64,000 nucleotides of DNA from Bartonella massiliensis (GCF_902150025.1 NZ_CABFVS010000026.1:62001-126000), one strand, 5' to 3'; shown: positions 30,324 to 40,326, counted from the first letter of the stretch. Translations and numbers: made by a program. Notes: a model not told the origin generated them from the sequence alone.

Positions 30324-30791
30324 ATGCGTCAAGTAGATTTTTCACCATTTTATCGTTCCACAGTAGGTTTTGATCATCTTTTAAACTGGTTTGATTCAAG
30401 AACACAACCAGAAGAAGTTTCTTCTTATCCGCCTTATAATATTGAACGTTTAACTGAAGATTCTTATCGAATTTCCATGGCTGTTGCTGGTTTTTCTCAA
30501 GATGAGATTGATATTGAAACACATTGTAATCAACTGATCGTTAAGGGAGACAGAAAGTCTGAAAAGGATGATGAAAAACGAGAGTTTCTTTATCGAGGTA
30601 TTGCATCGCGTGCTTTTGAACGGCGTTTTCATTTGGCTGATCATGTGAAGGTTATTGGAGCAGAACTTGGAGATGGGCTTCTTCATATTCAGCTTAAAAG
30701 AGAAACGCCAGCTGAATTAAAACCAAAGAAGATAACCGTACAGGTGTCACCATCGGTTACAAAAAATGACAGCAGCGACATTGTTGCGTAA
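30324..30791 (+). CDS. Small heat shock protein, Hsp20/alpha-crystallin family
   Basis: The 155-residue protein is an ATP-independent holdase of the IbpA type. The N-terminal VDFSPFYRSTVGFDHLL is typical for proteobacterial Hsp20. The alpha-crystallin domain spans about residues 35-140, with YRISMAVAGF, LIVKGDR and AFERRFHLADHVKVIGAELG. The expected G-L motif is DGLLHIQLKRE. The ATG at 30324 has a strong AGGAGGG site, which may be masked in the hairpin described before it. A factor-independent terminator follows at 30842. Confidence 0.93.
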   Translation: MRQVDFSPFYRSTVGFDHLLNWFDSRTQPEEVSSYPPYNIERLTEDSYRISMAVAGFSQDEIDIETHCNQLIVKGDRKSEKDDEKREFLYRGIASRAFERRFHLADHVKVIGAELGDGLLHIQLKRETPAELKPKKITVQVSPSVTKNDSSDIVA

Positions 30792-30841
30792 AGCAAGAGG
30801 GTATGAAAACCGAATAATTATACGTTTTTAAAGAATAAAAT

Positions 30842-30869
30842 AACGCGAGGCAAAAATCTCGCGTTTCTT
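30842..30869 (+). terminator. Factor-independent terminator after hsp20
   Basis: Perfect 8-bp stem AACGCGAG/CTCGCGTT with loop GCAAAAAT, followed by TCTTATATTCTT. It lies 50 bases after the hsp20 stop codon. The G+C-rich stem is striking in this AT-rich spacer. Confidence 0.8.
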
Positions 30870-31026
30870 ATATTCTTGTGAAAAAGAAGATGATTCTTAT
30901 AAAAACGGTTGCTCTCAAATTGATGATAAAAATATTATTGCACTATTCTACTTTGAAGAAAAAAATCATAGATATGCAATTGAAATGAAAGATTCTAAAT
31001 AAACTTATTTTATAACGCTTTAAAAA

Positions 31027-31103
<77 letters not shown>

Positions 31104-31703
31104 AATTCGTGTAACGATTAAATGACTGTTTATTTAAAGGCAAGAGAAAAATAAACAGAACAAAATCTAAAATGCTTTTAGACCTATAGCTTTTGAAAGT
31201 AAAAAAAATTGCATATCAATATGTTGATATTTGTTCAAAATAAACAATGAATCTGTAAAGTTTTTGTTATCGCTAAATTTTTAGCTCTATAGTTAATAGG
31301 TTTTATACATTTAACTCCTTTTGCAGGTTGTGAAGGGATAAGATTTGTGACTTTTGGGATATGGGGGCGGGAGGAGATCAGTGCGGGAAATATATTTTTT
31401 ATCGGATCACTCATTAAAAAATAAATATTTTCAAAAAGATAGAAGTAAATGTATGGTATTGAAATATTTTCTTCTGTTTAGAATTTTTATAGGAGAAGCA
31501 TTTTGGGTTTTCTGTGGACAAAAAAATTGTAAATTCTAGACTGTACACTCAAAAATCCCATTTTAGAGGGAAGCATTTTTATCCCAATCAAAAGGTTAGA
31601 ATGTTTTAATTTATGTCTTGTTGTTTTTCTTCTAAAATACCAAATAGAATATGATAGAGAAAAGACGTTTGAAGTGTCTATCGAGCCAAGAAAAGAGTAA
31701 ACG
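31104..31703. other. Spacer before the SufA-type gene
   Basis: About 600 bases with no convincing gene. A short open frame at 31354-31539 has no ribosome site or family resemblance. A small G-rich patch near 31355-31385 stands out from the AT-rich background. Promoters for the tRNA and for the following gene should be here. Confidence 0.45.
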
Positions 31704-32069
31704 ATGAGTCGTTTTTCGGTAATAAGTTTAACACAAGCCGCTGTAAATCGTGTTAAAGCGATTATGAATGCAAAAGATGCACGAGGTATTCTTGTTGGGG
31801 TTAAAAAGGGCGGCTGTGCAGGGATGGAATATACAATTACTCTTGTCAAAGAAGAGGGGATAGAGGCGGATGTTGTTGAAGTAAATGGTGCTCGTGTTTT
31901 TATAGCGCGTGATGCGGTATTATTTTTATTGGGTACACAGATGGATTATGAAGTAACAACGCTTCGTTCTGGTTTTGTTTTTAAAAATCCTAATCAAGTG
32001 TCAGCATGTGGGTGTGGCGAGTCGGTTGAACTTCGTCCTGTTTCCCAAGATCAATATAAAACCAATTGA
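31704..32069 (+). CDS. Iron-sulfur cluster assembly scaffold, SufA/IscA type
   Basis: The 121-residue A-type carrier has the three conserved cysteines of the family: one in KGGCAGMEYTI and two in SACGCGESVEL near the C-terminus. A-type carriers receive 2Fe-2S or 4Fe-4S clusters and pass them to apo-enzymes. Length is that of SufA/IscA rather than the longer NfuA. No other suf gene is in the window. It converges with mazG. Confidence 0.9.
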   Translation: MSRFSVISLTQAAVNRVKAIMNAKDARGILVGVKKGGCAGMEYTITLVKEEGIEADVVEVNGARVFIARDAVLFLLGTQMDYEVTTLRSGFVFKNPNQVSACGCGESVELRPVSQDQYKTN

Positions 32070-32157
32070 GCTTCGTGAAATTATCCAAGCTTAGAGAAAT
32101 TATCATTGCATAATTTGGAGAAACTTGTTTTTTTTGATAGAAAAAAACTAAATCTTT

Positions 32158-32967
32158 TTATTGTTCATTTTTAGCTTGTTTCCAAAGTATTTCCATTTCT
32201 TTCAAGGATGCGTCAGTGAGTGTTTTAGATTGAGAGGATAGCTTTTCTTCAATATAGGCGAAACGATTTCGAAATTTTATATTTGTTTTCTTTAATGCTT
32301 TTTGTGAATCAATCGTTAAGTGGCGTGCAAGATTAAGAAGGACAAAGTAAAGGTCCCCAAACTCTTCTTCTATCTCTGAATTTTTTTTATTTTTGATAGC
32401 TTCTTTGAGTTCTTCGAGTTCTTCTTCTATTTTTGCAAAAACTTTATCACTTTCTTGCCAATCAAACCCCACTTTAGCTGCTTCTTCTTGTAAAGAAATG
32501 GCCTCTTGGTTTGCTGGCTGGATTTGTTTTATTTTTGCAAGAATGCTTGAATTGATATTGTTTTCTTCGCACATTTTTTTGTGTTCAGTCTGTTCTCTCT
32601 TTTTTATATATTCCCATTCTTCTTTTATAAACCCCCGTTTTCTTTGCTCGGCATTTCCAAAAACGTGAGGATGGCGGCGAATCATTTTTTCTGTGATTAC
32701 ATAAACAACATCTTCAAAGGTAAAGCTGCCTTTTTCTTGTGCAATGGTCGCATGATAGACAACTTGAAAAAGAAGATCTCCAAGTTCTTCACAGAGATCT
32801 TTTTTATTTTTTCGTTCAATGGCATCGATGACTTCGTAAACTTCTTCGCGCAGATAGGGTATGAGGGATTCAAAAGTTTGTTTTTTATGCCAGACACAGC
32901 CACTATCAGGATTTCGTAAGGCTGTGATAATTGCGGTGAGATCTTTGATATCTTTTGAGGCTAACAT
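32158..32967 (-). CDS. mazG: Nucleoside triphosphate pyrophosphohydrolase
   Basis: MazG hydrolyses NTPs and dNTPs to monophosphates and pyrophosphate, cleaning up non-canonical nucleotides. The 269-residue protein has the two tandem MazG domains of the E. coli type. The first has LREEVYEVIDAIERKN and LCEELGDLLFQVVYHA. The second has EEELEELKEAIKNKKN and EEEFGDLYFVLLNLARH. Both keep the EExxE and ExxD magnesium-binding acids. The N-terminus LRNPDSGCVWHKKQTFESL matches the usual LRDPExGCxWD...T signature. It lies downstream of lpxXL on the same strand. Confidence 0.94.
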   Translation of the reverse strand: MLASKDIKDLTAIITALRNPDSGCVWHKKQTFESLIPYLREEVYEVIDAIERKNKKDLCEELGDLLFQVVYHATIAQEKGSFTFEDVVYVITEKMIRRHPHVFGNAEQRKRGFIKEEWEYIKKREQTEHKKMCEENNINSSILAKIKQIQPANQEAISLQEEAAKVGFDWQESDKVFAKIEEELEELKEAIKNKKNSEIEEEFGDLYFVLLNLARHLTIDSQKALKKTNIKFRNRFAYIEEKLSSQSKTLTDASLKEMEILWKQAKNEQ

Positions 32968-32999
32968 TTGTCCTTCCTCTGTAAGTAATAGAGCTTATG

Positions 33000-33860
33000 T
33001 TAGATATCCCAACGTTTGTGTAACCACGTCCATTGTCCAGGATATTCACGAACCCAAGCTTCAACAATATCATTTAATTTTTGCGTAGAAGCAGCTATAT
33101 CAATATCATTTTTTTCATCACATGGAAGTTCTACATGTTCATACAGCTCTAAACGATGACGTCCTCCAGGTAGACGAATACAGCGTGCTGGATAAATATC
33201 ACAGTTATATTGTCGTGCAAGCTTTATAATTAAGGGATTTGTTTTAACGGGTCTGTTAAAAAATGTCCCCATAATGCCGCGGCGAAATTTTTGATCAACG
33301 AGCATGCCAACATTTTCACCTTCTGCTAATTTACCTGCTAATGCCCACGCTGCACCAGCCTTGGAAGGAACAAGATGTCCCATAGAAGTTTGTCGTGCTT
33401 TAAGAACGCGTTTGGCAACATAAGGATTGTTGGGGGATCTAAATAATACTGTAACATTCAGATCAAAACTTTGTGCGCAAATAGGCAAAAGTTCAAAATT
33501 TCCAGTATGCGCTGTGAAAAAAATATGGGGCTTTTTTTCTTCTTTTAATCGCTCAAATATTTCAATGCCTTTGACTTCAATAAAACCTGGCGTCTCCGCA
33601 TGAGGATCAAAATCGAAAATTTTATCAAGAAAAATATATTCGGCGAGAAAGCGTCCTATATTTTCCCACATTTCTATTGCAATCGCATGGCGTTCTTGCT
33701 CTGTTTTTTCTGGATATGCACTCCTAAGATTTGCAAGTGTTATTTGATGACGATGTAGAAGGGGACCTATTTTTTTTGCTAACCAAGAAAAAAAGAAAGT
33801 CCCATTTTGGCTGGAAAGCATTTTAGAATAAATAAAGAACCAAAAAGCAGATATGCCCAT
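33000..33860 (-). CDS. lpxXL: Lipid A very-long-chain acyltransferase LpxXL
   Basis: The 286-residue protein belongs to the LpxL/HtrB acyltransferase family. The HX4(D/E) catalytic motif is His118-Glu123 in FFTAHTGNFELLPI. Other conserved pieces are TLANLRSAYPEK, the VDQKFRRGIMGTFFNR loop and WTWLHKRW at the C-terminus. Position at the end of the acpXL-ketosynthase-dehydrogenase run identifies it as LpxXL, which in Rhizobium and Brucella adds a C28-type hydroxy fatty acid to lipid A from AcpXL. The N-terminal membrane segment is shorter than in relatives. An in-frame stop eight codons before the ATG rules out a longer start, and no good ribosome site is seen. Confidence 0.85.
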   Translation of the reverse strand: MGISAFWFFIYSKMLSSQNGTFFFSWLAKKIGPLLHRHQITLANLRSAYPEKTEQERHAIAIEMWENIGRFLAEYIFLDKIFDFDPHAETPGFIEVKGIEIFERLKEEKKPHIFFTAHTGNFELLPICAQSFDLNVTVLFRSPNNPYVAKRVLKARQTSMGHLVPSKAGAAWALAGKLAEGENVGMLVDQKFRRGIMGTFFNRPVKTNPLIIKLARQYNCDIYPARCIRLPGGRHRLELYEHVELPCDEKNDIDIAASTQKLNDIVEAWVREYPGQWTWLHKRWDI

Positions 33861-33934
33861 AATAGGTAGGATATTTTTTTAGCTATAATTTTAATACGGT
33901 ACAGGAGTTTTTTTAAAGAAAGCTTTATCATGAT

Positions 33935-34963
33935 TTAATCGATTTTAAGAATAATTTTACCAAAAACATCACGGCTCTCCATTCGTTTTAAGGCGATATC
34001 AATTTCATCAAATCCAACAATTGTATCAATGACAGGATGTACAACTTTTTGTGACATTTTTTGCATGGCATTTTTCATATTTTCCATACGACAGCCAAAT
34101 GAACCAAATATCTTAAGTTGTTGCTGGAATAATTGCATGAGATTCAGTGTTGCTGAAACACCAGAGGTAGAACCGCAAGTCACTAAACGGGCTCCTTTTT
34201 TCATACTCAACAGAGAACCGTTCCATGTATCGACACCAACATGCTCAAAAACAACGTCAACCCCTTTTTTTTGGGTTAATTTACGCACGACACCTTCAAA
34301 ACGATCTTTACGATAATTAATCACATGATCTGCTCCAAGAGAATGTGCTTTTGCAATTTTTTCATCTGAACCTACCGTCGTGATAACGGTACATCCCATA
34401 TGTTTTGCAAGTTGAATGGCTGCAGAGCCAATACCGGAACCACCAGCTTGTATCAGGATTGTTTCTCCTGCTTGTAGTTTTGCGTTGTCGAAAAGCATAT
34501 GTTCTACGGTACCAAAAGTAATTGGAGCAACAGCAGCTTGCAGTTCATCACATTGGGGAGGGGCTGGAACCAATAAACGTGCTGGTAAATTGACCAACTC
34601 ACAAGCAAATCCATCAAGATGAAAACCGTAGACCCCCTTTACATTAGTGCAAAGGTTATCTCGTCCTTCACGACAAGCTTGGCATACTCCACAAGTTTGT
34701 GCTCCATAAATTGAGACAATCTGTCCAATTTGGAGATTTTTAACGTTATTTCCTACATGTATAACCTCACCAGAGGCTTCAGCACCAATGATAAGGGGCA
34801 TTTTTCTTTTCGCAAAGGCCATCCCCCGCCATCCCCATACATCGATATGATTAAGAGCAACAGCTTTTATTCTCACTGTTACTTCATCTGGTCCAGGTGA
34901 AGGGGGCGGGGAAATATTGGTGGTTTCAAGTTGGCGTTCATTGAGCAATTGTAGCGCACGCAT
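33935..34963 (-). CDS. Zinc-type alcohol dehydrogenase family protein (acpXL cluster)
   Basis: This 342-residue protein is a medium-chain dehydrogenase/reductase. The N-terminal GroES-like domain has IGAEASGEVIHVGNNVKNLQ, and four cysteines in CGVCQACREGRDNLC hold a structural zinc. The Rossmann fold has ILIQAGGSGIGSAAIQLAKH. In rhizobia an equivalent gene lies between the FabF-like genes and lpxXL and is required for very-long-chain fatty acid synthesis, probably in a reduction step. The exact reaction is not known. The order and strand here match that operon. Confidence 0.85.
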   Translation of the reverse strand: MRALQLLNERQLETTNISPPPSPGPDEVTVRIKAVALNHIDVWGWRGMAFAKRKMPLIIGAEASGEVIHVGNNVKNLQIGQIVSIYGAQTCGVCQACREGRDNLCTNVKGVYGFHLDGFACELVNLPARLLVPAPPQCDELQAAVAPITFGTVEHMLFDNAKLQAGETILIQAGGSGIGSAAIQLAKHMGCTVITTVGSDEKIAKAHSLGADHVINYRKDRFEGVVRKLTQKKGVDVVFEHVGVDTWNGSLLSMKKGARLVTCGSTSGVSATLNLMQLFQQQLKIFGSFGCRMENMKNAMQKMSQKVVHPVIDTIVGFDEIDIALKRMESRDVFGKIILKID

Positions 34964-35032
34964 TATTATTTCCCTTAAATTGATAATTAGCTATTGCTTC
35001 AGTATGATTAACTTTGATTAGTATGGAAAAGA

Positions 35033-36307
35033 TTATCCTTTATAGGCAGTGATAACAAGACTCGTATTTTGACCACCAAATCCAAATGAGTTTGACAAAA
35101 CTGCATTGACATTGGCTTTACGGCTATGATGAGGAATAACGTCTAAAGGAATAGCAGGGTCCGGATTATCGTAATTTATTGTAGGGGGCAATATCCCCGA
35201 TTGAATGGTCAAAAGAGAAAAAACAGCTTCTATGGCACCTGCAGCCGTTAAGGTATGTCCAATCATTGATTTATTAGAAGAAACAGGAATATGTTCTAGA
35301 ATGTCACCGAAGACTGTTGATAATGCAAGGTATTCCATTTTCTCATTTTCAGGTGTTGAGGTTCCATGGGCATTAATATAGTCAATCTCATGGATGGTTA
35401 TTTGTGCATCATTTAAGGCTTTGTGAACGGATCCAATGGCTGGTGAGGCATCCGGTTTTGAACGTGTACGGTGAAAATCATCGGCTGTTTCTCCACAGCC
35501 TGCTAAAATTCCTAAAATTGTAGCATTACGGTTTAATGCACTTTGAAGAGATTCTAGAACAAGAGCGCCGGAGCCTTCTGCCATAACAAATCCATCTCGA
35601 TCTCGACTGAAAGGTTTTGCTGCTTTTTCGGCTGGTTCATTTTGAGTGGAAAGAGCAGATAGCAATGAAAAGCGAATGAGAGATTCTGCTGAAACTGATC
35701 CATCTGTCGCAATGGTAAGAGCGCGATTTGTTTCTCCTCGTCGAATAGATTCAACGCCTAATTGAATTGCTGTTGCACCAGATGCACAAGCCGTGGAAAG
35801 TGTAACAGGAAGTCCTTTTGTGCCAAAGGTTTTTTGCAGTTTTTCTGCAATTGCACCAAATTGTGTGGTTTCAAAAAGTGCCTCATGGCGTTTATGCTTA
35901 CAAATTTTAAGAAGATGTGCATAAGAAGGCTCATTATTGAATTTTTCCTCTTGATCAAGACTAAAACGAGCTTTCCATTCAAGTTCAACAGGAGGTGCAG
36001 CTAAAAAAAGTGGTCCATTAAAGTTTGTTTTATCAAGAGCAGCTTGTTCTAAAGCTTCTTCAGCAGAAAGATATGCAAGCTTTTCAGAAAGAGCCGAAGC
36101 ACCAAGCGTACTTTCTTTGAGAAAGTCAATAGTTCCAGCAATATATGTATTTAATCCCTCAACGGGAAAACGCGTTATTTTGTGGATTCCGCTTACACCG
36201 CTTGTTAATTTTTGCCAATTTTCATGTTTTCCTTGTCCTAGTGCTGTAACAACGCCAGCTCCAGTTATGGCAACAAGTGGACGTCCAAAATGATCATGAT
36301 ATTTCAC
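35033..36307 (-). CDS. Beta-ketoacyl-ACP synthase (FabF-like), catalytic member of the acpXL cluster
   Basis: This condensing enzyme carries all catalytic residues: the nucleophile Cys in LSTACASGATAIQ (Cys174 from the chosen start), His in NAHGTSTPENEKMEY and His in SNKSMIGHTLTAAGAIE. It is expected to elongate acyl chains on AcpXL. I place the start at GTG 36307, preceded by AAGGGA, giving 424 residues beginning KYHDHFGRPLVAITGAG. A TTG at 36325 would overlap the preceding gene and has no ribosome site. The neighbouring ketosynthase-like gene lacks the catalytic residues, so the two probably form an unequal pair. Confidence 0.88.
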   Translation of the reverse strand: MKYHDHFGRPLVAITGAGVVTALGQGKHENWQKLTSGVSGIHKITRFPVEGLNTYIAGTIDFLKESTLGASALSEKLAYLSAEEALEQAALDKTNFNGPLFLAAPPVELEWKARFSLDQEEKFNNEPSYAHLLKICKHKRHEALFETTQFGAIAEKLQKTFGTKGLPVTLSTACASGATAIQLGVESIRRGETNRALTIATDGSVSAESLIRFSLLSALSTQNEPAEKAAKPFSRDRDGFVMAEGSGALVLESLQSALNRNATILGILAGCGETADDFHRTRSKPDASPAIGSVHKALNDAQITIHEIDYINAHGTSTPENEKMEYLALSTVFGDILEHIPVSSNKSMIGHTLTAAGAIEAVFSLLTIQSGILPPTINYDNPDPAIPLDVIPHHSRKANVNAVLSNSFGFGGQNTSLVITAYKG

Positions 36308-36321
36308 GATAAAGTTTCCCT

Positions 36322-37497
36322 TCAAACAGCCGTAAGACGTACAATACCTTCAGCTCTTTTTATACCAATCGTTGTAACAAATATTTCATGGACTTCTTTA
36401 GAAAAAGTTTTTTCATGAGGACTTAACACTGGAAAACAGTGTTTTTTTTCAATCGAAAGTGCGGCGAGAGCAAGTGCTAGAGGAAATTGCGCTTCTCGCA
36501 TATAACCAAATAATGTTGTAATACCACGGTAAGACAGACCAGCATCATCAAGAGCATTTTGTTCTGCTTTTGTTGCTTCATGAGCACCCGAGGCCCCCGA
36601 AATGGCTAGGGAACCTTCAGCGCCCACCGTTTTCAACATTGTCGCAATTGATTCCTTGAGCGACGTTTTTGTTCTATCTACTTGGTCTGTCATAATTTGG
36701 CTAATTTCAGCATAAGCACGTGCATTCCGTTTTTTTGCATGTTCTTCACTTTCAAGAACCATAAAGATACCCCCAGAACCGGTGATAATACCACCACCAG
36801 GGTGAATTTCACGATTCCACACTGGACTCCATCCATTATGGGTTAAAAGTCCCCCAAGCTCATGAGCCAATAACATATCATAACTTTGTGCATTATAGGA
36901 ACTTCCTACAAGAGCATGAGTACTTTGTCCTGATTTAATACGGGATACAGCAATTTGAAGTGCAGAAAGTCCACTGCCTTCTTCTCCCATAAAGGTGCGC
37001 GATGATCCAGTGACTTTATGGACAATTGAAATATTTCCTGCCAAAAGATTTGAAAGTTGTGCCAAAAATAATGTTGGACGAAGTTCGGTTGAAAGTGCAA
37101 CATTCAACATAGAAGCATGATCGGTGACTGTACGTGCTTTAGCAAGAATCTGCGTATCAACAGCAATATCACGTTCTCCTCCACTTGCAGCTACGATCAT
37201 GTCCATTGTTGACGTGAATTGTTCGTTGTTTTTCATGCCGGCATCATCAAGAGCAAGACCAGCCGCATAGGTACCAAGACGTTGCCATGTTCCCATTTGC
37301 CTTTGATCACTCTTTTTGGGAATTTGTAGACTCCAATCAATGTCAGGCAATTTATGCACTGTGTAGGGCGAAAAAGTTGTACAATCTAGGTTTGGTTTAC
37401 AGTCGGGATCATTTAAGAGCTTCCAATGTTGATCCGTTCCTTCCCCCAGAGAACTTATAAGGCCTATACCTGTGATAAATACAGATTGATCATGCAT
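36322..37497 (-). CDS. Ketosynthase-like protein without catalytic residues (chain-length-factor-like)
   Basis: The 391-residue protein has the thiolase fold of FabF, starting VFITGIGLISSLGEGTDQHW. It lacks the Cys of TACASG; the matching stretch is FMGEEGSGLSALQIA. At the positions of the two histidines it has ISGASGAHEATKAEQN and LFGYMREAQFPLALALA. Such a partner next to a complete ketosynthase resembles the KS-alpha/KS-beta pairs of type II polyketide synthases, where the beta chain sets product length. In rhizobial acpXL clusters this gene is called FabF2-like. It starts at ATG 37497, ten bases after acpXL, and its stop lies just before the next gene. Confidence 0.85.
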   Translation of the reverse strand: MHDQSVFITGIGLISSLGEGTDQHWKLLNDPDCKPNLDCTTFSPYTVHKLPDIDWSLQIPKKSDQRQMGTWQRLGTYAAGLALDDAGMKNNEQFTSTMDMIVAASGGERDIAVDTQILAKARTVTDHASMLNVALSTELRPTLFLAQLSNLLAGNISIVHKVTGSSRTFMGEEGSGLSALQIAVSRIKSGQSTHALVGSSYNAQSYDMLLAHELGGLLTHNGWSPVWNREIHPGGGIITGSGGIFMVLESEEHAKKRNARAYAEISQIMTDQVDRTKTSLKESIATMLKTVGAEGSLAISGASGAHEATKAEQNALDDAGLSYRGITTLFGYMREAQFPLALALAALSIEKKHCFPVLSPHEKTFSKEVHEIFVTTIGIKRAEGIVRLTAV

Positions 37498-37507
37498 AAT
37501 AAAAAAA

Positions 37508-37792
37508 TTACTCCGCCTGTTTTAAGGCAACGAGATCATCAATTTTTGCACAAAGGTTTTTAAGAACAAAATATTCTTCTGTTGCAACGGTCCCTTCATT
37601 GACTTCTTGTGTCCATTGTTCTAGAGGAACTTTTATTCCGAAAGCTTTATCAATAGCAAAAACAATATCAAGAAAGTCAAGACTATCGATTCCTAGATCA
37701 TCAATTGTATGACTTTCAGGGGTGATTGTATTGCGATCAATTTCACTGATTTCTGCAATAATATCAGCAACTTTATCAAACGTGGAAGGCAA
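37508..37792 (-). CDS. acpXL: Special acyl carrier protein AcpXL
   Basis: AcpXL carries the C26-C28 acyl chain for lipid A. The 94-residue protein has the phosphopantetheine site Ser37 in [18 protein letters not shown], preceded by ITPESHTI, and is longer than the housekeeping AcpP. The C-terminal [16 protein letters not shown] is specific for AcpXL. The reading starts with TTG at 37792: no ATG or GTG is available upstream in frame, a TAAGGAA site lies about 9 bases before it, and the resulting start [19 protein letters not shown] fits relatives. It opens the operon acpXL, two ketosynthase-like genes, dehydrogenase, lpxXL. Confidence 0.93.
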   Translation of the reverse strand: MPSTFDKVADIIAEISEIDRNTITPESHTIDDLGIDSLDFLDIVFAIDKAFGIKVPLEQWTQEVNEGTVATEEYFVLKNLCAKIDDLVALKQAE

Positions 37793-37980
37793 TGTATGGA
37801 TTCCTTATTATAGAGTTAGTCAATTCAAAATACATATAATACTATTCTTCTAGCCTTTTTTTTCTTTAAAAAAAAGCCTTAATCGAGAATATAGCTGTCT
37901 TTTCTAGAGAGAAAAAAGCTTCATCGTACGTGAAATATTATACCTCAATATTTAAAAAACTTTGAAATTTTATTGTACAT

Positions 37981-40299
37981 TTATTTTACGAGTTTATTTT
38001 TTCTATTTGCTGCAAGAACGGCAAGGGCTGTCATATTAACAACGCCTCGTGAAGTTACTGAAGGCGTTAGAATATGCGCGGGACGTGCAGCTCCGATTAA
38101 GATAGGACCAACATGGAGTGCATTTGTAAGACTTTTAACAGTATTGAGTGTAATGTTGGCTGCATCAAGTGTTGGAAAGACAAGCAAATTTGCTTCACTT
38201 TTAAGACGAGAATCAGGAAAAACACGATCTCGGAAAACTTTGGAAAGGGCAGCATCACCATGCATTTCACCATCAACTTCTAAATGAGGATGTAACTTGG
38301 TGAGAATTTCCGTTGCACGTCGCATTTTACGTGCACTTTCTGTGTTTTTAGAACCAAAGTTTGAGTGTGATAATAAGGCGGCTTTGGGTGTTATTCCAAA
38401 TGCTTCAACTTCTTGAGCTGCCAATACAGTCATTTCAGCGAGTTCTTCTGCAGAAGGATTCTCGTTGACGTAAGTATCAGTGAGAAAAAGAGTACGCTGT
38501 TGAGAGATTAGCAAACTCATAGCAGAAAAACGATGAACATGAGGATCAAGTCCGATAATTTGTTCAATCAATTCGAGTTGACGTTCAAAACGTCCTTCCA
38601 AGCCGCAAATCATTGCATCTGCTTCTTCACGCATGACGGCAAGGGCAGCAATAGCCGTTGTTGATGTCCGCACAACTGTTTTTGCCATTTCAGGAGTCAC
38701 ACCACGTCTTCCTGTATAATGAAAAAATAAATTAACATAATCATGAAAACGTGGATCATCTTCAGGGTTTGTCAATTCAAAATCTATATGAGGGCGAATT
38801 CTTAAACCAAAACGTTTTAATCTTGCTTCTATGACATGTGGACGGCCAATAAGAAGGGGCGTTGCTGTTTGTTCTTCAATAACAACTTGCGCAGCACGAA
38901 GAACACGTTCATCTTCACCATTTGCATAGATGACGCGTTTACGTTTTGCTGTTTTTGCTGCAGCAAAAACAGGTTTCATTGTTAAGCCAGAAAGGAAGAC
39001 AAAGCGATTGAGGATATCATGGTAGGCTTCCATATCTTCAATGGGACGAAGTGCAACACCCGTTGCCATTGCTGCTTTAGCAACAGCGGGAGCAATACGC
39101 AGTATTAAACGCGGATCAAAAGGAGAGGGGATCAGATAATCTGGTCCAAAAATGGGTGGTTCTTTTGAGTATGCACGTGCGACAACATCTGAAGTTTCTT
39201 CACGAGCAAGGGCCGCAATCGCGTGAACAGCAGCCATTTTCATTTCTTCATTAATGGCAGTCGCACCCACATCTAATGCTCCACGGAAGATATAGGGAAA
39301 ACAAAGGACATTATTAACTTGATTAGGATAATCAGAGCGCCCTGTGCAGATCATTGCATCGGGGCGTATAGAATGTGCTTCTTCGGGCATAATTTCTGGT
39401 ATGGGATTAGCTAGCGCTAAAATGAGCGGATTTGGAGCCATTTTTTTAAGATATTCAGGCTTTAAAACACCACCCGCCGAGAGGCCTAGAAAAATATCCG
39501 CACCATCAATAATATCGGATAAAGTTCGTGCGTCAGTTTTTTGTGCATAATTGATTTTCCAACGATCCATAAGGGTTTGGCGGCCTTCATAAACAACCCC
39601 CTCTAAATCACTAAGCCAAATATTTCCAACTTTTGCTCCAAGACGAACCAAAAGATTAAGACAAGCAAGGGCAGCAGCACCCGCACCAGAGGTAACTACT
39701 TTTGCATTTTCAATCTTTTTCCCTGAAAGATTTAAGGCATTTAATACAGCCGCAGAAACAATAATGGCCGTTCCATGTTGGTCATCATGAAAAACTGGAA
39801 TATTCATCTTAGCACGCAGCTTTTCTTCGACTTCAAAACATTCAGGAGCCTTAATATCTTCGAGATTAATACCACCAAATGTAGGCTCTAAAGCAGATAC
39901 CGTTTGTACCATTTGTTCTATATCGAGTGCATCAATTTCGATATCAAAAACATCAATATTAGCAAATTTTTTGAATAAAACAGCTTTACCTTCCATAACT
40001 GGCTTTGAAGCAAGTGGGCCAATGTTTCCTAAACCAAGAACAGCTGTTCCATTTGATATAACTGCGACTAAATTAGAACGAGATGTATATTGTGCAGCAA
40101 GATTAGAATCTTCATGAATCGCAAGACATGGTGCTGCAACACCTGGGGAATAAGCAAGAGCTAAATCACGTTGATTATCAAGAGGTTTTGTTGCTTGTAT
40201 TTCCAATTTTCCAGGTTTGGGATGCTGGTGATAAAAAAGGGCGGCACTATCAAGTTCAGCTTTTGGTGAACTGAAATTACTATTTCGTTCTCTAGACAT
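37981..40299 (-). CDS. maeB: NADP-dependent malic enzyme with phosphotransacetylase-like domain
   Basis: The 772-residue protein converts malate to pyruvate with NADP reduction. The N-terminal malic enzyme part (about 1-430) has [16 protein letters not shown], the [15 protein letters not shown] motif and the nucleotide fold [17 protein letters not shown]. The C-terminal part (about 440-770) resembles phosphate acetyltransferase ([33 protein letters not shown]) and is regulatory in the family. I start at ATG 40299 (SRERNSNF), 15 bases inside a TTG at 40314 that lacks a ribosome site. It stands alone, with a decayed gene upstream. Confidence 0.94.
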   Translation of the reverse strand: MSRERNSNFSSPKAELDSAALFYHQHPKPGKLEIQATKPLDNQRDLALAYSPGVAAPCLAIHEDSNLAAQYTSRSNLVAVISNGTAVLGLGNIGPLASKPVMEGKAVLFKKFANIDVFDIEIDALDIEQMVQTVSALEPTFGGINLEDIKAPECFEVEEKLRAKMNIPVFHDDQHGTAIIVSAAVLNALNLSGKKIENAKVVTSGAGAAALACLNLLVRLGAKVGNIWLSDLEGVVYEGRQTLMDRWKINYAQKTDARTLSDIIDGADIFLGLSAGGVLKPEYLKKMAPNPLILALANPIPEIMPEEAHSIRPDAMICTGRSDYPNQVNNVLCFPYIFRGALDVGATAINEEMKMAAVHAIAALAREETSDVVARAYSKEPPIFGPDYLIPSPFDPRLILRIAPAVAKAAMATGVALRPIEDMEAYHDILNRFVFLSGLTMKPVFAAAKTAKRKRVIYANGEDERVLRAAQVVIEEQTATPLLIGRPHVIEARLKRFGLRIRPHIDFELTNPEDDPRFHDYVNLFFHYTGRRGVTPEMAKTVVRTSTTAIAALAVMREEADAMICGLEGRFERQLELIEQIIGLDPHVHRFSAMSLLISQQRTLFLTDTYVNENPSAEELAEMTVLAAQEVEAFGITPKAALLSHSNFGSKNTESARKMRRATEILTKLHPHLEVDGEMHGDAALSKVFRDRVFPDSRLKSEANLLVFPTLDAANITLNTVKSLTNALHVGPILIGAARPAHILTPSVTSRGVVNMTALAVLAANRKNKLVK

Positions 40300-40326
40300 T
40301 TTTATGATATCCAAGTTAATATATGT

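Noticed and set aside
31354..31539. Short frame upstream of the SufA-type gene
   Set aside because: There is no ribosome site, the composition is that of the spacer, and it resembles nothing I know.
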